Shown piece after piece: positions 4,648 to 6,101 of a DNA stretch of 6,101 nt (position 1 is the first letter of the stretch; every line of letters starts with the position of its first letter). Position numbers and translations under genes: made by a program. This DNA comes from Halovenus sp. (GTDB taxonomy: Archaea; Halobacteriota; Halobacteria; Halobacteriales; Haloarculaceae): contig JAQCNR010000388.1 in NCBI GenBank assembly GCA_028274925.1, positions 1 through 6,101 of the forward strand. Direction: 5' to 3'. The notes below the pieces were generated by a model. It was given only the letters and a program-made list of their open reading frames with translations. It was not told the origin of the DNA and searched no databases.

Positions 4648-6101
4648 ATGAGTGGAGCACGCCCGGCGGCCCGTGGGGAGAGGGAGTCGACAGCACGAGA
4701 GGAAATCGACCCCGGGCAGTCGGTCGGTGCGGCGGTGGTCGCCGCACTGCTCGTCTGTTCGTTGTTCGCCCCATTCGTTGGCGCAGTGACACCCGTCGCG
4801 GCCCAGAATACGTCCGGGCCTGTCGAGGGGGAGGTTGACCTGACTGTCGAGGCCCAAGATGGAGCGTTAGAGCGCGGGACCGAACAGACGCTCAATCTCG
4901 CGCTCTCGAACGACGGCGAGGTGCTGACTAACGGCACCCACCCACCGGGCGTCCGGTCACGGGTAACGCAGGCGGAGTCGACAGAAGTGAACATCACCGA
5001 CTCGCCGGCCGAAATCGACGTCCGCTCCGGTGAGCAGTCACCGGGAGATATCGACAGCGGCGACACAGTCGTCAGCGGGTTCACTGTCTACGTCGACGAG
5101 GACGCAGCCTCCGGTGAGTACGACCTGAACGTCACAGCAGAGTACAACAACGTCACCGTCACCGAGTACGAGCAAAACAGCGACGGGGAACTGATTGCAG
5201 TCGAGGAGTCACGCCAGAACGTCACCGAGAATTTTACCGTGACTGTCGAGGTCGAACCCGAGCCAGCCTTCGAGATCGAGACGACCGAATCTGACGTGCA
5301 GGTCGGCGAGAGCGGCGAGTACGTCGTCGAGGTGACGAACACCGGCGGGGAACGCGCCGAGGATGTCACTGTCACGGCGGAATCGACCGACCAGGATATC
5401 AGCTTCGGGTCCGGCGGCGGTGCCTCTGACCGAGCAGTTGCGTCGTGGGACGCTGGCGAGACAAAGGAATTCGTCTACCAGATGAACGTCGCCGGAGACG
5501 CCGTAACAGAACCGTATCCAATCGACATCACTGTCGATTTTACTGATACTGACGGCAACGATGGGTCGGAGACATTGCGAACCTCGGTGACACCAGAACC
5601 GCGCCAGCAGTTCGTCGTCAGAGAGACAAACCACGACGTTCCGGTCGGTGACAACGGAATTCTGACTGTCGTGGCCGAAAACGCCGGGCCACAGGACATC
5701 GAGAATGCCTCCGTGACAATCGCGAGCAACGACCCGGCAATCACCTTCCCAGAGTCCGGCGGCGGCGCGACGACGACCACGACCTTCGTCGGCGACTGGG
5801 ACGCAGGGACCATCCAGAACATCGGGGTGCGCGTTGCGGTTGGCTCGGAGGCCGTCCAGCGAAACTACACGCTCGAGATGACCGTCGACGGCCGCGACGA
5901 GGACGACTCGGAACTCACCGAGCGCACGCGGCAGTTCGGATTCACCCCAGAACCCAGACAGCGCTACGCCGTCACAGACGTCTCGCACAACCTCGTTGTC
6001 GGCGACGACAGTCCCGTTGCCGTGACCCTTCGCAACCGCGGGCCACAGAACGTCACCGGCGCAACGGTGACGCTGACTTCCAGCGATTCTGCGCTTACCT
6101 T
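4648..6101 (+). CDS. Secreted S-layer-like protein with COG1361-type repeats (C-terminus cut by window)
   Basis: An open frame of 484 visible codons runs off the right edge. The N-terminus has a 25-residue polar, Arg-containing segment, a hydrophobic core (about 26-47) and a probable Sec cleavage site after VAA (about residue 52), ahead of QNTSG. The mature part is acidic, Thr/Val-rich and beta-strand-like. An N-terminal domain (about 60-203) precedes tandem Ig-like units starting at Pro204, Pro316 and Pro434. They resemble the COG1361/NEW3 envelope domains found in large haloarchaeal surface proteins, often encoded near RND/MMPL-type exporters. Ten N-glycosylation sequons are present (Asn54, 95, 115, 161, 168, 191, 195, 353, 406, 468); seven fall before residue 200. 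No Cys occurs after the signal peptide. The protein is probably exported to the cell surface. Any membrane anchor, exporter domain or archaeosortase signal would lie beyond the window. The start is supported by the TATA spacing and the signal peptide. The exact role, whether envelope structure, adhesion or transporter partner, is unknown. Confidence 0.85.
   Translation, partial: MSGARPAARGERESTAREEIDPGQSVGAAVVAALLVCSLFAPFVGAVTPVAAQNTSGPVEGEVDLTVEAQDGALERGTEQTLNLALSNDGEVLTNGTHPPGVRSRVTQAESTEVNITDSPAEIDVRSGEQSPGDIDSGDTVVSGFTVYVDEDAASGEYDLNVTAEYNNVTVTEYEQNSDGELIAVEESRQNVTENFTVTVEVEPEPAFEIETTESDVQVGESGEYVVEVTNTGGERAEDVTVTAESTDQDISFGSGGGASDRAVASWDAGETKEFVYQMNVAGDAVTEPYPIDITVDFTDTDGNDGSETLRTSVTPEPRQQFVVRETNHDVPVGDNGILTVVAENAGPQDIENASVTIASNDPAITFPESGGGATTTTTFVGDWDAGTIQNIGVRVAVGSEAVQRNYTLEMTVDGRDEDDSELTERTRQFGFTPEPRQRYAVTDVSHNLVVGDDSPVAVTLRNRGPQNVTGATVTLTSSDSALT
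5257..5592 (+). repeat. Protein repeat unit 1 of the S-layer-like protein
   Basis: This unit is residues 204-315 and begins PEPAFEIETTESDVQVGESG. It contains the conserved segment VEVTNTGGERAEDVTVTAES, then ISFGSGGGA and WDAGE (267-271). The repeat is visible at protein level and has diverged at DNA level, as expected of an old domain duplication. Confidence 0.6.
5593..5946 (+). repeat. Protein repeat unit 2 of the S-layer-like protein
   Basis: This unit is residues 316-433 and begins PEPRQQFVVRETNHDVPVGD. It has the matching segment VVAENAGPQDIENASVTIAS, then ITFPESGGGA and WDAGT (384-388), exactly 117 residues after the WDAG of unit 1. It includes a five-Thr run (375-379). Confidence 0.6.
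5947..6101 (+). repeat. Protein repeat unit 3 of the S-layer-like protein (partial)
   Basis: This unit starts at residue 434 with PEPRQRYAVTDVSHNLVVGD and continues VTLRNRGPQNVTGATVTLTS, closely matching unit 2. The window ends before the Gly-rich loop and the expected WDAG. Confidence 0.6.

Noticed and set aside
4449..5988. Minus-strand open frames (4449-5084 and 5209-5988) opposite the S-layer-like gene
   Set aside because: The plus frame has a signal peptide, repeats and sequons. The minus frames are Ser/Arg- or Cys-rich with no motif, and one crosses the divergent promoter.
5257..6101. CRISPR or DNA-level tandem repeat
   Set aside because: The periodicity exists only in the protein (112-118 residues). 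The DNA copies are diverged and there is no short repeat-spacer pattern.

Overview
The window looks like an ordinary chromosomal stretch from a halophilic archaeon (Halobacteria, 'haloarchaea'). The evidence is strongly acidic, Lys-poor proteins, GC-rich third codon positions, archaeal BRE/TATA-like elements about 26 nt upstream of several start codons (leaderless or nearly leaderless transcripts), an archaeal Lrp-type regulator, an isoprenoid diphosphate synthase of the kind used for ether lipids or quinones, and a secreted N-glycosylation-rich S-layer-like protein. I see no insertion sequence, CRISPR array, tRNA, rRNA or prophage gene.

Layout. Positions 1-93 are a divergent control region: a leftward promoter and the first codons (ATG ACT GAT) of a gene that leaves the window at the left edge, facing an Lrp/AsnC regulator gene (94-525, +). 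Two near-identical 13-bp palindromes (10-22 and 62-74) sit beside the two starts and are probably operators of this regulator. The Lrp gene converges with a small three-helix membrane protein gene (522-839, -), and their stop codons interlock. A short thioredoxin gene (984-1259, +) with its own promoter converges with a polyprenyl diphosphate synthase gene (1299-2363, or to 2402, -). A 158-bp intergenic region carries a good promoter for a very acidic helical, phasin-like protein (2561-3109, +). That gene converges, over a hairpin plus pyrimidine-rich terminator, with a pyridine-nucleotide disulfide reductase gene (3158-4552, -, GTG start), best read as a bis-gamma-glutamylcystine reductase candidate. 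A 95-bp divergent region then leads to a large secreted protein with COG1361-like beta-sandwich repeats (4648 onward, +), which is cut by the right edge.

Neighbouring genes are almost all convergent or divergent, so most are probably single-gene transcripts rather than one operon. The functional themes are nitrogen/amino-acid control (Lrp), thiol redox balance (thioredoxin and the disulfide reductase), lipid or quinone prenyl chains, and the cell envelope. The least explained items are the paired palindromes, the coiled-coil protein with a 99-residue Lys/Arg-free tail, and the sequon-rich S-layer-like protein. I did not find a convincing previously undescribed multi-gene system.
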